The notes beneath the pieces were generated by a model. That model was given only the letters and a program-made list of their open reading frames with translations, was not told the origin of the DNA and searched no databases. Of a stretch of 64,000 nucleotides of DNA, positions 9,487 through 20,555 are shown piece by piece. Origin of the DNA: Acidobacteriota bacterium (GTDB taxonomy: Bacteria > Acidobacteriota > Terriglobia > Terriglobales > Acidobacteriaceae); contig JAJZME010000040.1 of NCBI GenBank assembly GCA_021803035.1, positions 62,001 through 126,000 on the forward strand. The letters are read 5' to 3'. Within the stretch, counting starts at the first letter, position 1; every line of letters starts with the position of its first letter. The position numbers were made by a program, and so were the translations under genes.

Positions 9487-11139
9487 CTAAAATCCCGCCA
9501 GGTACTGATGGGCAAACTGCACGGCAATCGCCCCCTCGCCCACCGCCGAAGCCACCCGCTTCACCGACCCGTGCCGCACATCGCCGGCCACAAATACCCC
9601 CGGCACGCTGGATTCGAGCAGATACGGCTCGCGCGCTTCATGCCAGATTTCAGGCAGCTTGCCTGCAACGCGCAAATCCGCTCCCGCCAGCAGAAAGCCG
9701 TTCTCGTCGCGCAAAATCGAGGCTGGCAGCCAGTCGGTGCCCGGCGCGGCGCCAATAAACACAAACAACGCCGCCGCCGGAACCGTATACTCACCCTCCG
9801 GACCGGAGAGCCGCAACGCATCCAGACGCTCGTTTCCGATGGCCTCGACCACCTGCGTCCGCGCTTGCACCACAATATTCGATGTGCTGCCGATCTCGTC
9901 GATCAAATATTTCGACATCGTGGCGGAAAGTCCCTCTCCGCGCACCAACATCGTAACCTTGCAGGCGAACTTGGCGAAATGCAGCGCCGCCTGCCCCGCG
10001 GAGTTGGCGCCGCCCACGATAAAAACTTCTTCACCTTTGCAGGATGCGGCCTCCACCAGCGCGGCGCCGTAGTAGATGCCCCGGCCCGTCAGCCGCTCAG
10101 CGCCGGAAATATTGAGCTTGCGATACTGCACGCCGTGCGCCAGCAACACCACATGGCTCGACACTTCGCGCCCGTCCGCCAGCCTGACGAAGCGGTACTG
10201 GCCATCGACGCGCAAGCCGGTGGCCCGCTGCGTCACGAACTCCGCTCCGAAGCGCGCGGCCTGCACATGTGCGCGCCGTCCCAGATCGGCCCCGGTCACG
10301 CCCGAGGGAAAGCCCAGGTAGTTTTCAATGCGGGAGCTGGAGCCGGCCTGTCCGCCCGGCGCCTCCGGCTCAATCACCAGCGTGCGCAATCCCTCACTGG
10401 CGCCGTAGACAGCGGCCGCCAGCCCCGCCGGACCAGCGCCCACAATCACCATGTCGTAGAAATCCTGCGCCGCCTGGATGTGCAGTCCGACGCGCACAGC
10501 CAGCGCATCCGGCTCGGCATTCGCCAGCAGCGTGCCGTCGGCAAACAGCACCACCGGCAGTTGCTCGGGACCAATCTGCCGCTCTTTGAGCATCTCCGGG
10601 GCTTCAGGATGCGACGCAATATCGTACCAGCGGTAGGGAACGTGATTGCTGGAGAGAAAACTGCGCACGCGGTGATCCTTGAATGACCATCGGTGCCCGA
10701 TCACGCGCAGCCCCTCAAATGGCGGCCGGTAACCGGCCTTCCAATCCTCCAGCAGGTCGCTCAGCACCGGGTAAAGCTTTTCTTCCGGCGGATCCCACGG
10801 CTTGTTCAGGTAGTAGTGAATACGCGCGCTGTTGATGGCCCGGATCGCCGCCTCGGTATCGGCATACGCGGTCAAAAGCACACGCCGCGCCTCGGGATAA
10901 AGCTCCCGCGCCTGCTCCAGAAACTCTACCCCGGTCATACCCGGCATCCGCTGGTCGCTCACCATCAGCGCCACCGGCTCATGGCGCAACTTGAGCTGCG
11001 CGAGCGTATCCAGCGCGGCCTGGCCCCCGGCCGCGCGGATGACGCGATAACCGGCGCCATATTCGCGGCGCAGATCCTGCACTACCGCCTCCAGAACGCT
11101 TACATCGTCATCCACAGCCAGCAGAATCGGTCTCGCCAT
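9487..11139 (-). CDS. Fused response regulator / glutaredoxin-like / thioredoxin-reductase-like flavoprotein
   Basis: A 550-residue three-part protein. Residues 1-125 are a REC domain with acidic DDD near 10-12, phosphoacceptor Asp62 (SDQRMPGMTG), Thr90 and Lys113 (LNKPW). Residues about 135-230 resemble a glutaredoxin fold (RVIGHRW, LPVVLFADGTLL), but the usual CPxC is replaced by RWSFKDHR. From about 235 there is a thioredoxin-reductase fold with FAD site VIVGAGPAGLAAA, NAD(P)H site FIVGGANSAGQ and C-terminal FAD motif GVFVAGDVRHG. The CATC dithiol is replaced by GAAL in GIYYGAALVEAAS. The fusion is known in Acidobacteria and some other bacteria, where it is annotated as a disulfide reductase, but this copy lacks both cysteine pairs. 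ATG 11139 begins directly at the REC domain. Confidence 0.88.
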   Translation of the reverse strand: MARPILLAVDDDVSVLEAVVQDLRREYGAGYRVIRAAGGQAALDTLAQLKLRHEPVALMVSDQRMPGMTGVEFLEQARELYPEARRVLLTAYADTEAAIRAINSARIHYYLNKPWDPPEEKLYPVLSDLLEDWKAGYRPPFEGLRVIGHRWSFKDHRVRSFLSSNHVPYRWYDIASHPEAPEMLKERQIGPEQLPVVLFADGTLLANAEPDALAVRVGLHIQAAQDFYDMVIVGAGPAGLAAAVYGASEGLRTLVIEPEAPGGQAGSSSRIENYLGFPSGVTGADLGRRAHVQAARFGAEFVTQRATGLRVDGQYRFVRLADGREVSSHVVLLAHGVQYRKLNISGAERLTGRGIYYGAALVEAASCKGEEVFIVGGANSAGQAALHFAKFACKVTMLVRGEGLSATMSKYLIDEIGSTSNIVVQARTQVVEAIGNERLDALRLSGPEGEYTVPAAALFVFIGAAPGTDWLPASILRDENGFLLAGADLRVAGKLPEIWHEAREPYLLESSVPGVFVAGDVRHGSVKRVASAVGEGAIAVQFAHQYLAGF

Positions 11140-11590
11140 AATCCACAGTTTAGGGCCTGCCAACTCGACCAGGGCCCTGGCGGTCCACCTCAATGCACAA
11201 AAACCGCGCGCCATCCTCCCGGATAGCGTCTACAGGCCCTGAAATCAGCCAACAGATTCTGGTTTTCGGCGCTCAAAACTACAGAGAAAATTCAGAAAGG
11301 GAGTGGCAGGTTCGATGCCTCCCCACAATTTTTCGTAAAAAATGGGGCGCAGAAGGGTTATCCTAGATTCTCAAGAAAGTTTTAGTGCTGATCTTTGGAT
11401 TCATGCTGGTTACCAAAGGAATCAATGAATCGTGTTTGTGCCAAACGCGGACAGAACCAAGATTCACGCAGCCGTGTCGATAAAGAGAAGCAAGGGTAGA
11501 CTTGGGGACTGCCCTTGCGGAAAGCGCGCGCGGCGCGTGCAGACCGGGCCATCGATATGGAGAGGGATACGGGCCAACGAGGCGCATCGC
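11140..11590. other. Divergent intergenic region upstream of the REC/TrxR-like gene and the LuxR gene
   Basis: About 450 bases between two divergent signalling genes. It should hold both promoters, but I cannot place a -35/-10 pair with confidence. It contains one AT-rich hairpin, listed separately. The open frame running through the right part is only an upstream extension of the LuxR gene. Confidence 0.4.
11321..11347. promoter_or_regulatory. AT-rich hairpin in a divergent promoter region
   Basis: CCCCA at 11321-11325 pairs with TGGGG at 11343-11347. An inner ATTTTT/AAAAAAT stem is offset by a two-base CA bulge, and the loop is very small. The position between divergent genes argues against a simple gene-end terminator. 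It may be an attenuator or a protein site. No function is shown. Confidence 0.3.
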
Positions 11591-12271
11591 ATGAATAAAA
11601 TCATCCTTGCTGATTCGCAGGCAATTTTTCGGGCGGGCACGGCAAAAGTACTGGCCACAGACGAAGATTCCCGCATCATTGCGCAATGCAGCGACTTGGA
11701 CCGCCTGTACCACGCAGTCACCACCTTCCCGGGCTCCATCGTGATCTTCGCGGCCTCGATGCGGCCCGACTTTACCCGCATGAGGATGCTGCTGGAAACC
11801 GTGGGCAGCCGCGGAATCGTCATTGCCGAGAACGGCGAGGCCGCCGGTGCCTATCTGCAGCAGGGCTTTCGCGGCGTAGTCTTCCGCAGTGTCAACGGCC
11901 CGGCGCTGGTGGAGTGCGTGCGACGTGTAGCCGCCGGTGACTTGTGGGCCCCGCCGCAACTGATGCATTCCAATACGAGTGAGGACGATGTCGTGGGCAC
12001 CCGAGTGCGCGACCGCCTCACGCCAAAAGAGATGCGCATCGTAGCTCTCATCGTGCAGGGCTGCAAGAACCGGGAAATTGCCCAGCGACTGAAAACCACC
12101 GAGCAGGTCATCAAGAACTACCTGCGGTCGATCTACGACAAAACCGGCGTCAGCGACCGGCTGGAATTGGCGCTGTTCACCATCCACCACCGCGTACTGG
12201 CGCAGGCCGCCGCCGAGGTGGCCAGCAAGCTTGAAGCCGAGGAACAAACAACTTCTGGAGCGGTGGCGTAA
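11591..12271 (+). CDS. LuxR-family response regulator with degenerate receiver domain
   Basis: DNA-binding regulator of 226 residues. The C-terminal NarL/LuxR helix-turn-helix (about residues 145-210) is intact: LTPKEMRIVALIVQGCKNREI, then LKTTEQVIKNYLRSIYDKTGV. The N-terminal half has the receiver outline (KIILADSQAIFRAGTAKVLA). The strand that normally carries the phosphoacceptor reads VIFAASMRP, with Ala where Asp is expected. The protein is therefore probably not switched by phosphorylation. The ATG at 11591 follows GAGG and begins at the receiver fold. Its neighbour upstream is the divergent REC/TrxR-like gene. Its stop lies 12 bases from the convergent pruA stop. Targets are unknown. 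Confidence 0.85.
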   Translation: MNKIILADSQAIFRAGTAKVLATDEDSRIIAQCSDLDRLYHAVTTFPGSIVIFAASMRPDFTRMRMLLETVGSRGIVIAENGEAAGAYLQQGFRGVVFRSVNGPALVECVRRVAAGDLWAPPQLMHSNTSEDDVVGTRVRDRLTPKEMRIVALIVQGCKNREIAQRLKTTEQVIKNYLRSIYDKTGVSDRLELALFTIHHRVLAQAAAEVASKLEAEEQTTSGAVA

Positions 12272-12283
12272 GTATCTGGCACC

Positions 12284-13876
12284 TCAGAGCTTTTCAACCA
12301 CGCTTTTGGCCTGCGTAAAAAGATAGAGATAATCCGGCCCGCCCGCCTTGGAGTCGGTGCCGCTCATATTGAATCCGCCGAACGGGTGCGCGCCCACCAT
12401 GGCGCCCGTGCACTTACGATTGAAATAAAGATTGCCCACATGAAACTCCCGGCGGGCGCGGTCGATGCGCTCCCGGCTGGCCGTATATAGCGCGCCGGTC
12501 AGGCCGTATTCGGTGCTGTTTGCAATGGCCAGGCCATCCTCGAAGCTTCCGGCCTTGATCACCGCCAGCACCGGCCCGAAGATCTCCTGCTGGGCAATCA
12601 GCGCGTCGGGCAGCACGTCGGCAAAGACCGTCGGCTCAATGTAATAGCCGCCATCGGCCATCGCCGGCGCATGGCCGCCCGCGATCAGCCGCCCTTCCTT
12701 CTTGCCGGTTTCGATGTAGCCTAGAATCGACTCCAGGGCGGCCCTGTTAATCACCGGCCCCAGGTTGTGGTTGGCTGCGGGATTGCCCACCGTCAGCTTT
12801 GCCACGCGCGCACGCAGCCGTTCCACAAACGCGTCATAAACCGGAGCCTCGACGATGGCACGCGAACAGGCTGAGCACTTCTGCCCGCTGAATCCGAAAG
12901 CTGAAGCGGTCACTCCCTCCACCGCGGCATCCAGATCCGCATCCTCGCAGACAAGGATCGCGTCCTTGCCGCCCATCTCCAGAATGGTGCGCTTGATCCA
13001 GATCTGCCCCGGCCGAACGCGCGCCGCGCGCTCGTGAATCTCCAGCCCAACGGCCTTCGAGCCGGTAAAGGCGATAAAGCGCGTGCTGGGGTGCTCCACA
13101 ATGGCGTTCCCGAAGCTAGCCCCCGAGCCGGGGCAGAAGTTCACCACACCATCGGGCAGGCCGGCTTCCTCCAGCACCTCAACAAACTTGGCAGCCACGG
13201 TGGGCGCGTCGCTCGACGGCTTCAGGACCACGGTGTTTCCAGTCACTATCGAAGCGGCCGTCATTCCCGCCATGATGGCCAGAGGAAAGTTCCAGGGCGG
13301 AATCACCGCGCCAACGCCGAGCGGAATATACAAAAGTTCGTCGCGCTCGCCGGGATACTGGATCGGCGGGACAGCCGCCGCCAGGCGCAGCGCCTGCCGA
13401 GCATAAAATTCCAGAAAATCGATGGCTTCGCCCACGTCGGCGTCGGCCTCGGCCCAGTTCTTCCCTACTTCGAACGTCTCCCAGGCTGCAAACTCCAGCT
13501 TGCGCCGGCGCAGCCGTTCCGCCGCGGCCAGCAGCACGCCGGCCCTTTGCTCGGCCGTCGTTCTGCTCCACGACTCGAATGCGTCCAGAGCCGCGTCCAT
13601 TGCGAGTTGCGCATGCTCGATCCCGGCTTTCTGGTGTACGCCGACAACCTGCGAGGGACGCGCGGGATTCACGGAGTGAATTCTTTCGGCGGTCTTCATC
13701 CGCCGTCCACCGAGAATCAAATCGTACTCGCGCCCCAGATGGAAAGCGGCTTCTTCGAGCGCCGATTCCATGGCGCGCGCATTCCCCGCCGCCTTGAAAT
13801 CTACGAAAGGCTCATTCACAAAATCGCCCCGCGGAACGCGGGACCCGGCTGGTGTGCTGACAAACGTAGCAGTCAT
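12284..13876 (-). CDS. pruA: L-glutamate gamma-semialdehyde dehydrogenase (1-pyrroline-5-carboxylate dehydrogenase)
   Basis: Oxidises glutamate semialdehyde to glutamate with NAD, the second step of proline catabolism. The 530 residues match the stand-alone RocA/PruA form. Visible motifs are the Rossmann segments PPWNFPLAIMAGM and FTGSKAVGLEI, the general-base Glu in TILEMGGKDA, and nucleophile Cys334 in GFSGQKCSACSR. The C-terminal GAHPFGGFNMSGTDSKAGG is characteristic of this subfamily. The first 40 residues (VDFKAAGNARAMESAL) also match RocA-type proteins, supporting the ATG at 13876. No proline dehydrogenase gene is nearby, so the pathway partner must be elsewhere. It may feed the glutamate pool handled by ftcD and gltBD in this window. 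Confidence 0.93.
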   Translation of the reverse strand: MTATFVSTPAGSRVPRGDFVNEPFVDFKAAGNARAMESALEEAAFHLGREYDLILGGRRMKTAERIHSVNPARPSQVVGVHQKAGIEHAQLAMDAALDAFESWSRTTAEQRAGVLLAAAERLRRRKLEFAAWETFEVGKNWAEADADVGEAIDFLEFYARQALRLAAAVPPIQYPGERDELLYIPLGVGAVIPPWNFPLAIMAGMTAASIVTGNTVVLKPSSDAPTVAAKFVEVLEEAGLPDGVVNFCPGSGASFGNAIVEHPSTRFIAFTGSKAVGLEIHERAARVRPGQIWIKRTILEMGGKDAILVCEDADLDAAVEGVTASAFGFSGQKCSACSRAIVEAPVYDAFVERLRARVAKLTVGNPAANHNLGPVINRAALESILGYIETGKKEGRLIAGGHAPAMADGGYYIEPTVFADVLPDALIAQQEIFGPVLAVIKAGSFEDGLAIANSTEYGLTGALYTASRERIDRARREFHVGNLYFNRKCTGAMVGAHPFGGFNMSGTDSKAGGPDYLYLFTQAKSVVEKL

Positions 13877-13958
13877 AGCAGCCCCAGTTTAGTCCAGAAT
13901 CGATCGCGGCGTCGAAACAAGGGAAGCTGAATTTACCCGCCAGAAGAAGATCGCCGGC

Positions 13959-15623
13959 TTACTTCGCCACGGCATGCTGCGCCGCGGCGGATTTCTGCTC
14001 GTGATAGTCCTGTTCAGTGTTGATACTCCAGATATTATCCTTGGAGGTCACTCCCTGGATGACATTCTCCACGGCCTGCATCGCGGTCAGCATCGAGTGA
14101 TCCTGATTGTTGTACTTGTGCATACCATTGCGGCCTACTAGAAAAAGGTTCTCAAAGCCGTCGATAAAGGCTCGTAGCTCCTCAAAGCGGGTATAGGTAC
14201 CAAAGTAAGCAGGATACGTCTTGGGCACACGAACAACATGCCCGTCGAGCACGCCGGCGGCCCTGAGGATGCCGATCTTCTCCAGTTCCGAGGCGCCAAA
14301 CTTCTTCAGCTCCTCATCGGGCATCTTCCAAAGCGGATCGGTTTCATAGCAGAAATATTCAAGCCCGATCCAGACTTTGCCGGGCACGGTTAGATAAGGG
14401 CTCCAATTGTTGAAGATCTGCAACCGGCCAAGCAGCACGTCCGGCTCCTGAATATAAATCCAGGTGTCCTTCAGCAATCCGCCGTCCGGCTCCGTGATGG
14501 AGAGCTTGTCGACCAGCAGACCGATGGTAATGAAGTCGCGATAGACCAATCCATCGGAGATCTCCTTCACAGTGGCCGGAATCGGCGTGCCGCCTTGTTC
14601 CAGCGCGTTGACAAGCTCGCGTACGGGCATCGTGGAGAAGAAGTAATCCGCTGCAAAAGTGCGTGTCCGGCCCTCGTCGTCGGCTGCGTCCATCGCCAGA
14701 ACACAGTTGCCGTCGGCGCGCAACGAAACTGCCTTCAGGCCCAGATGAATCTCGCCGCCCTGCCCGACGATCTTTTCCGCAACGTGTTCCCAAAGCTGAC
14801 CAGGGCCGAATTTGGGATAGAGGAAACGCTCGATGAGCGAGGTTTCCGTGCCTCTCTGCGCCACACCGTCTTCGCGCTTGCCAAAGCTCTTCCTGAGGAA
14901 GTGCTTTACCGCACCGGTCAGCGAAAGCCCCTTGATGCGCTGTGCGCCCCATTCAGCCGATATTTCGCTGCACGGTGTTCCCCAAACCTTCTCCGTATAC
15001 TTCTTGAAAAATGTCAGATACAACTGCCTGCCGAAGCGGTTAATCAGGAAGTCTTCAAGCGATTTCTCCGGAGCAATCCTCCGCGTGCGCGACATTGCAT
15101 AACTCAGCCCAATCTTGACGGTGCGCACGGCGCCCAGCTTTGTGAGCGTATCCCTGGTCAGCGTGATGGGATAATCGAAGAACCGGCGCAGAAAGTAGAT
15201 GCGGCTCTTGCGCGGACGGACAAGCATCACCAGATCGTCGTCCCTGCCGCTGGAAGCGACCCGGAAACCGGCTATCGGGCGCGACTGGTGGTGATAGCTA
15301 ATGGCATCGCCATCCGCGCCTTTCTCAATCGGCATCTGTTCCAGCCACCATGCCATCACGCGATCACTCTTGGAAAAAAAGCGATGCCCGCCGATGTCCA
15401 TGCGGTTGCCTTTGTAGCGGATGGTGCGCGAGAGACCACCGATCTCCCGTGAAGCCTCGATCACGATGGGCTTTACACCCGATTGCTTAAGGAATTCCAG
15501 AGCTGCTGTGAGTCCCGCTGGCCCGGCTCCAATGATCAGGGCAGTCTTGCCTTCCAGAGGCCGCGGACAGTTCAGTACCGCTACCTCATTGGAGGTCATA
15601 CGACGGTCTGACACAGTTTCCAT
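13959..15623 (-). CDS. NAD(P)/FAD-dependent oxidoreductase, UDP-galactopyranose-mutase/amine-oxidase-like
   Basis: Flavoprotein of about 554 residues. The N-terminal dinucleotide-binding motif [18 protein letters not shown] is followed by [13 protein letters not shown] and [13 protein letters not shown], as in UDP-galactopyranose mutase and phytoene-desaturase-like proteins. The C-terminus has [19 protein letters not shown], a signature of a bacterial UGM-like subgroup whose members are often near polysaccharide genes. The reaction is not established. The start is uncertain: ATG 15623 has CTGGAA upstream, ATG 15599 is nearer to the conserved domain, and the frame extends to 15719. It is expressed on the minus strand after the gene at 15852-16865. 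A role in surface-sugar or lipid modification is inference. Confidence 0.78.
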   Translation of the reverse strand: METVSDRRMTSNEVAVLNCPRPLEGKTALIIGAGPAGLTAALEFLKQSGVKPIVIEASREIGGLSRTIRYKGNRMDIGGHRFFSKSDRVMAWWLEQMPIEKGADGDAISYHHQSRPIAGFRVASSGRDDDLVMLVRPRKSRIYFLRRFFDYPITLTRDTLTKLGAVRTVKIGLSYAMSRTRRIAPEKSLEDFLINRFGRQLYLTFFKKYTEKVWGTPCSEISAEWGAQRIKGLSLTGAVKHFLRKSFGKREDGVAQRGTETSLIERFLYPKFGPGQLWEHVAEKIVGQGGEIHLGLKAVSLRADGNCVLAMDAADDEGRTRTFAADYFFSTMPVRELVNALEQGGTPIPATVKEISDGLVYRDFITIGLLVDKLSITEPDGGLLKDTWIYIQEPDVLLGRLQIFNNWSPYLTVPGKVWIGLEYFCYETDPLWKMPDEELKKFGASELEKIGILRAAGVLDGHVVRVPKTYPAYFGTYTRFEELRAFIDGFENLFLVGRNGMHKYNNQDHSMLTAMQAVENVIQGVTSKDNIWSINTEQDYHEQKSAAAQHAVAK

Positions 15624-15851
15624 TTCCAGCAACTTTCCGGGAACGCACGAGTTCGGCCCCCTGATGTAGCCCCGACCTCGACCGCAATCAAACGGGGAAG
15701 CGAATTCTCCGGCCATCATACTGAAAAAAAAGGGGAATTGTCATTACACCGGCCGAAGATACTGCGGCATGGAATCTTTCCTGCAACTGTCTATGCATCG
15801 GAAGCCTTGCGCAGGAAGCCACTGGCCCTGGGGTCTTCGAAATGCCTGACA

Positions 15852-16865
15852 TCAAAAAATATATCCGGGCTTCAGCGCGCACTGGTAGATTGTGTATCGA
15901 TTGACGCTCATTCTTGAATTGCACACCGTCCAGTTCATGTACAGGTTGGCGCCCAGAGGAAAAACAATTTGCGTGCCGCCGATCTCGGCCTCAATGCTTA
16001 CGCCCTCCGCAGTAGGCGGTGTGGTGAAGTGCAGTTCGCGGCCATAGATCACCGGATACGACTTGCGGACTCTGGAAGCAATGGTTTCGTGAAAGACCTC
16101 GGCTTCCACAAGAAAGGTCGCGGTATCGGACCAATCCAGGGCGGAAGCGACGATGATTTTGCCGCCGTGTGCAAACCCACGGCTGTCGATCCGCGTAAAC
16201 GGACAAGGACCGGCGATGCACGATGCGCGCACGTTGCGAAATATATTGCCCGCGCCCGCATCCAAAGTCAGCGAGCCCCGTGATGCCTTCCAGAATCCAT
16301 TGGGCGAGCATGGCGAGCTGCCCTTGCACGGCACACCGCTCTGATTTACAGCCTCGAACATCCTGGCAATGCTGCCAATGTTCTTTGCCGTCCGGTAGTC
16401 GACCGTGTAGCGGATGCGAATATCTGAAACCGTGACCGGATGAGCGGGCACCAACGCCAGGGGCGTCGCGACTGGTCTCATCGCCGCGATATAGAGATGG
16501 TGCGGATTCACGTGCAGGCCGATCTTGAGCGTCATCTCGAGCTGCTTGTAACCAGCGCGCCGAAAATCGAGATGCACGGTCTCGTCGGGCCAGACCCGCT
16601 CGCGAAATTTCACCTTGAAGTACCCCCTTGCGCCAGAGATCGTAGTCGCGTAGGCTTCGTCGTCTGAAACGGTAATCAGCGCGCCGGAGATCGGAAGTTC
16701 CCGGCGCGGATCGACGCTGCTGCGAATGACCGCGCCCTGAAGGACAATGACTCGGGGCCGCCAGTGTTGAAGGCGCAGCAGCAGCACCAGACTTGTTGCC
16801 ACCGTCGCCCCGCCAACCGCCGCCCACAGCGCGATCTTCTTCGGCTTCATCAATCTCGCATGCAT
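15852..16865 (-). CDS. Membrane-anchored protein with carboxypeptidase-regulatory-like domain, function unknown
   Basis: A 337-residue protein with one N-terminal membrane segment (KKIALWAAVGGATVATSLVL) and the rest outside the cytoplasm. Residues about 45-115 look like a CarboxypepD-regulatory Ig fold (LPISGALITVSDDEAYATT, ARGYFKVKF). The C-terminal 200 residues contain several Cys (GVPCKGSSPCSPNG, RASCIAGPCPF) that could form disulfides. I do not recognise the family. Three ATGs are possible (16889, 16865, 16850); 16865 has a weak AGG upstream and keeps a short positively charged tail before the membrane segment. It is divergent from the Glycoamylase-family gene at 16986 and may share its control region. 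Confidence 0.65.
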   Translation of the reverse strand: MHARLMKPKKIALWAAVGGATVATSLVLLLRLQHWRPRVIVLQGAVIRSSVDPRRELPISGALITVSDDEAYATTISGARGYFKVKFRERVWPDETVHLDFRRAGYKQLEMTLKIGLHVNPHHLYIAAMRPVATPLALVPAHPVTVSDIRIRYTVDYRTAKNIGSIARMFEAVNQSGVPCKGSSPCSPNGFWKASRGSLTLDAGAGNIFRNVRASCIAGPCPFTRIDSRGFAHGGKIIVASALDWSDTATFLVEAEVFHETIASRVRKSYPVIYGRELHFTTPPTAEGVSIEAEIGGTQIVFPLGANLYMNWTVCNSRMSVNRYTIYQCALKPGYIF

Positions 16866-16985
16866 CTGCCTGCTATTTTTGACGCTCATTCTGAGCAATT
16901 TGCCGTCTGGCGCGGGAAAGCACGGGCTGGCGCAAATGCATCTAAAATCACAGCGGCTGTACCGTTCCTCCTGCAATCGTTCGGT

Positions 16986-18440
16986 ATGCGGTCCGGAATA
17001 AAGGTGGCAAATCCATTCGACAGGCAATTCGATCAGTGCGCCGATGAAGCCGGCGCGCAGCGGAGCAGACTTCGTTCGCGGCGCGCCCTGCTGCGTCAGT
17101 TGGCGTGCACATCCCTGGCCCTTTCAGCCTCTCGCTCCAACGCCCTTTCGTTCGCCGGCAACGTAGCCCGGCAGTACATTGCTTCCACGCAACAGACGCA
17201 TCCGGCGGTCCTGCCGCCGCCAAGCACGCTTTCCAAGGCGGACGATCAATTCCTGAACACGCTGGAACGCGCCAATTTTCTCTTCTTCTGGGAGCAGGCA
17301 AATCCCAGGACGGGGCTTATCAAAGACCGGTGCAATGTCCGCGCCAAAGACACCAGCACGGTTGGCAGCATTGCGTCGTGCGGCTTTGGGCTTACAGCCA
17401 TATGCATCGCCCTCAAGCGTGGATTCATTCCCTACGCTCAGGCGCGTCTGCGCGTACTGCGGACACTCTCGTTTCTGTGGCACAAGCTGCCTACCCATCA
17501 CGGCTTCTTCTTTCACTTCGCCGACATCGATACAGGCAAGAGAGTCTTTGATTCGGAGGTCTCATCAATTGATACGACCATCCTGTTGTGCGGCGTGCTT
17601 ACCTGCCGTGAGTGCTTCCCCGACAGAGAGATCGCCGATCTGGCGTACGCCATCTTCGCCCGCGTCGACTGGACCTGGATTGCGGAAGACACATCGCTTC
17701 TCTCGATGGGCTGGACGCCTGAACTCGGCTTTATTCCCAGCCGCTGGAACCAGTACAGCGAGCTGATGATGATGTACCTGCTGGGCATGGGTTCTCTCAC
17801 GCACCCTTTGAGCAAGCAGACCTGGTTTGCATGGAAGCGCACCATCTTCGAATACGACGGTCTGCGCTACATCGGCGCCTTTGCGCCGCTCTTTGTCCAT
17901 CAGTACTCGCAGGCATGGTTCGACTTCCGCAACAAACGCGACCGCTACGCCGACTACTTCCAGAATTCGATCATCGCCACCGACGCGCATCGCCTCTTCT
18001 GCCTTGAACTGCACGCGCAATTCCCCGACTACACCAACTCGCTTTGGGGCATCACCGCCTCCGACTCCCCAAAAGGCTACGTGGTGTGGGGCGGCCCGCC
18101 TGCCATGGGCCCCATCGACGGAACCGTCGTGCCCTGCGCAACCGGCGGTTCCATTCCCTTCCTGCCCGCCGATACCATGCGCGTGTTGCACAACATCCAC
18201 GACCACTATCCCAAGGCATGGTGCCGCTACGGCTTTGTTGACGCCTTCAATCCCCTCACAGGCTGGTACGACACCGACGTCATCGGCATCGATACCGGAA
18301 TCACCATGCTCATGGCCGAAAATGCGCGTACCGGATATGTTTGGGACATGTTCATGAAGAACCCGGAGGCTCAGCGCGGAATGGCAGCCGCCGGATTCCA
18401 CTCCAACACTCCTCGCACTCCCGAACCCGGCAGTTCGTGA
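16986..18440 (+). CDS. Secreted Glycoamylase-family protein (PF10091; GH144-like, probable beta-1,2-glucan-active)
   Basis: A 484-residue (alpha/alpha)6-type glycosidase candidate. The N-terminus has a Tat-like signal (SRRALLRQLACTSLALSAS), so export in folded form is likely. The family pattern is clear: FLFFWEQANPRTGLIKDR, STVGSIASCGFGLTAI, EVSSIDTTILLCGVLTCR, LFVHQYSQAWFDFRN, ITASDSPKGYVVWGGPP, DGTVVPCATGGS and YGFVDAFNP. PF10091 includes GH144 endo-beta-1,2-glucanases and the middle (GH189) domain of cyclic beta-1,2-glucan synthases. A GT84/GH189-like synthase and an ABC exporter follow, so a beta-1,2-glucan is the likely substrate, by inference. ATG 16986 is the start that leaves the Tat signal near the N-terminus; the frame runs on upstream to 16764 over the divergent gene. 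Confidence 0.82.
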   Translation: MRSGIKVANPFDRQFDQCADEAGAQRSRLRSRRALLRQLACTSLALSASRSNALSFAGNVARQYIASTQQTHPAVLPPPSTLSKADDQFLNTLERANFLFFWEQANPRTGLIKDRCNVRAKDTSTVGSIASCGFGLTAICIALKRGFIPYAQARLRVLRTLSFLWHKLPTHHGFFFHFADIDTGKRVFDSEVSSIDTTILLCGVLTCRECFPDREIADLAYAIFARVDWTWIAEDTSLLSMGWTPELGFIPSRWNQYSELMMMYLLGMGSLTHPLSKQTWFAWKRTIFEYDGLRYIGAFAPLFVHQYSQAWFDFRNKRDRYADYFQNSIIATDAHRLFCLELHAQFPDYTNSLWGITASDSPKGYVVWGGPPAMGPIDGTVVPCATGGSIPFLPADTMRVLHNIHDHYPKAWCRYGFVDAFNPLTGWYDTDVIGIDTGITMLMAENARTGYVWDMFMKNPEAQRGMAAAGFHSNTPRTPEPGSS

Positions 18441-18674
18441 CCGGACCTGCAAAGCGCAGAAATCTCTTTTCTGCAACGCCTGCCGCCGCAAGCACCTCCA
18501 TCCATCGTCACCAGCGGGCAAACAACACTCTGCGCGCGCGGCGCATCGCATCTCTATGTACAGAAAGAGCAATTACATACGCGGGAACGCCTCCTTACGA
18601 GGCCAGGATTGGGAAATCTGGCATGACTTGCACCCTTGCCGCATCTGCCGAACGCAGTTGAGTCAAAGGGGGTG

Positions 18675-20549
<1,875 letters not shown>

Positions 20550-20555
20550 AATCCG

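Noticed and set aside
16879..16907. TTGACG as a -35 box for the Glycoamylase-family gene
   Set aside because: The sequence 17 bases later has no -10-like hexamer.
16764..16985. Upstream extension of the Glycoamylase-family gene to 16764
   Set aside because: It would overlap the divergent membrane-anchored gene, lacks a ribosome site and places 74 basic, Gln-rich residues before the Tat signal.
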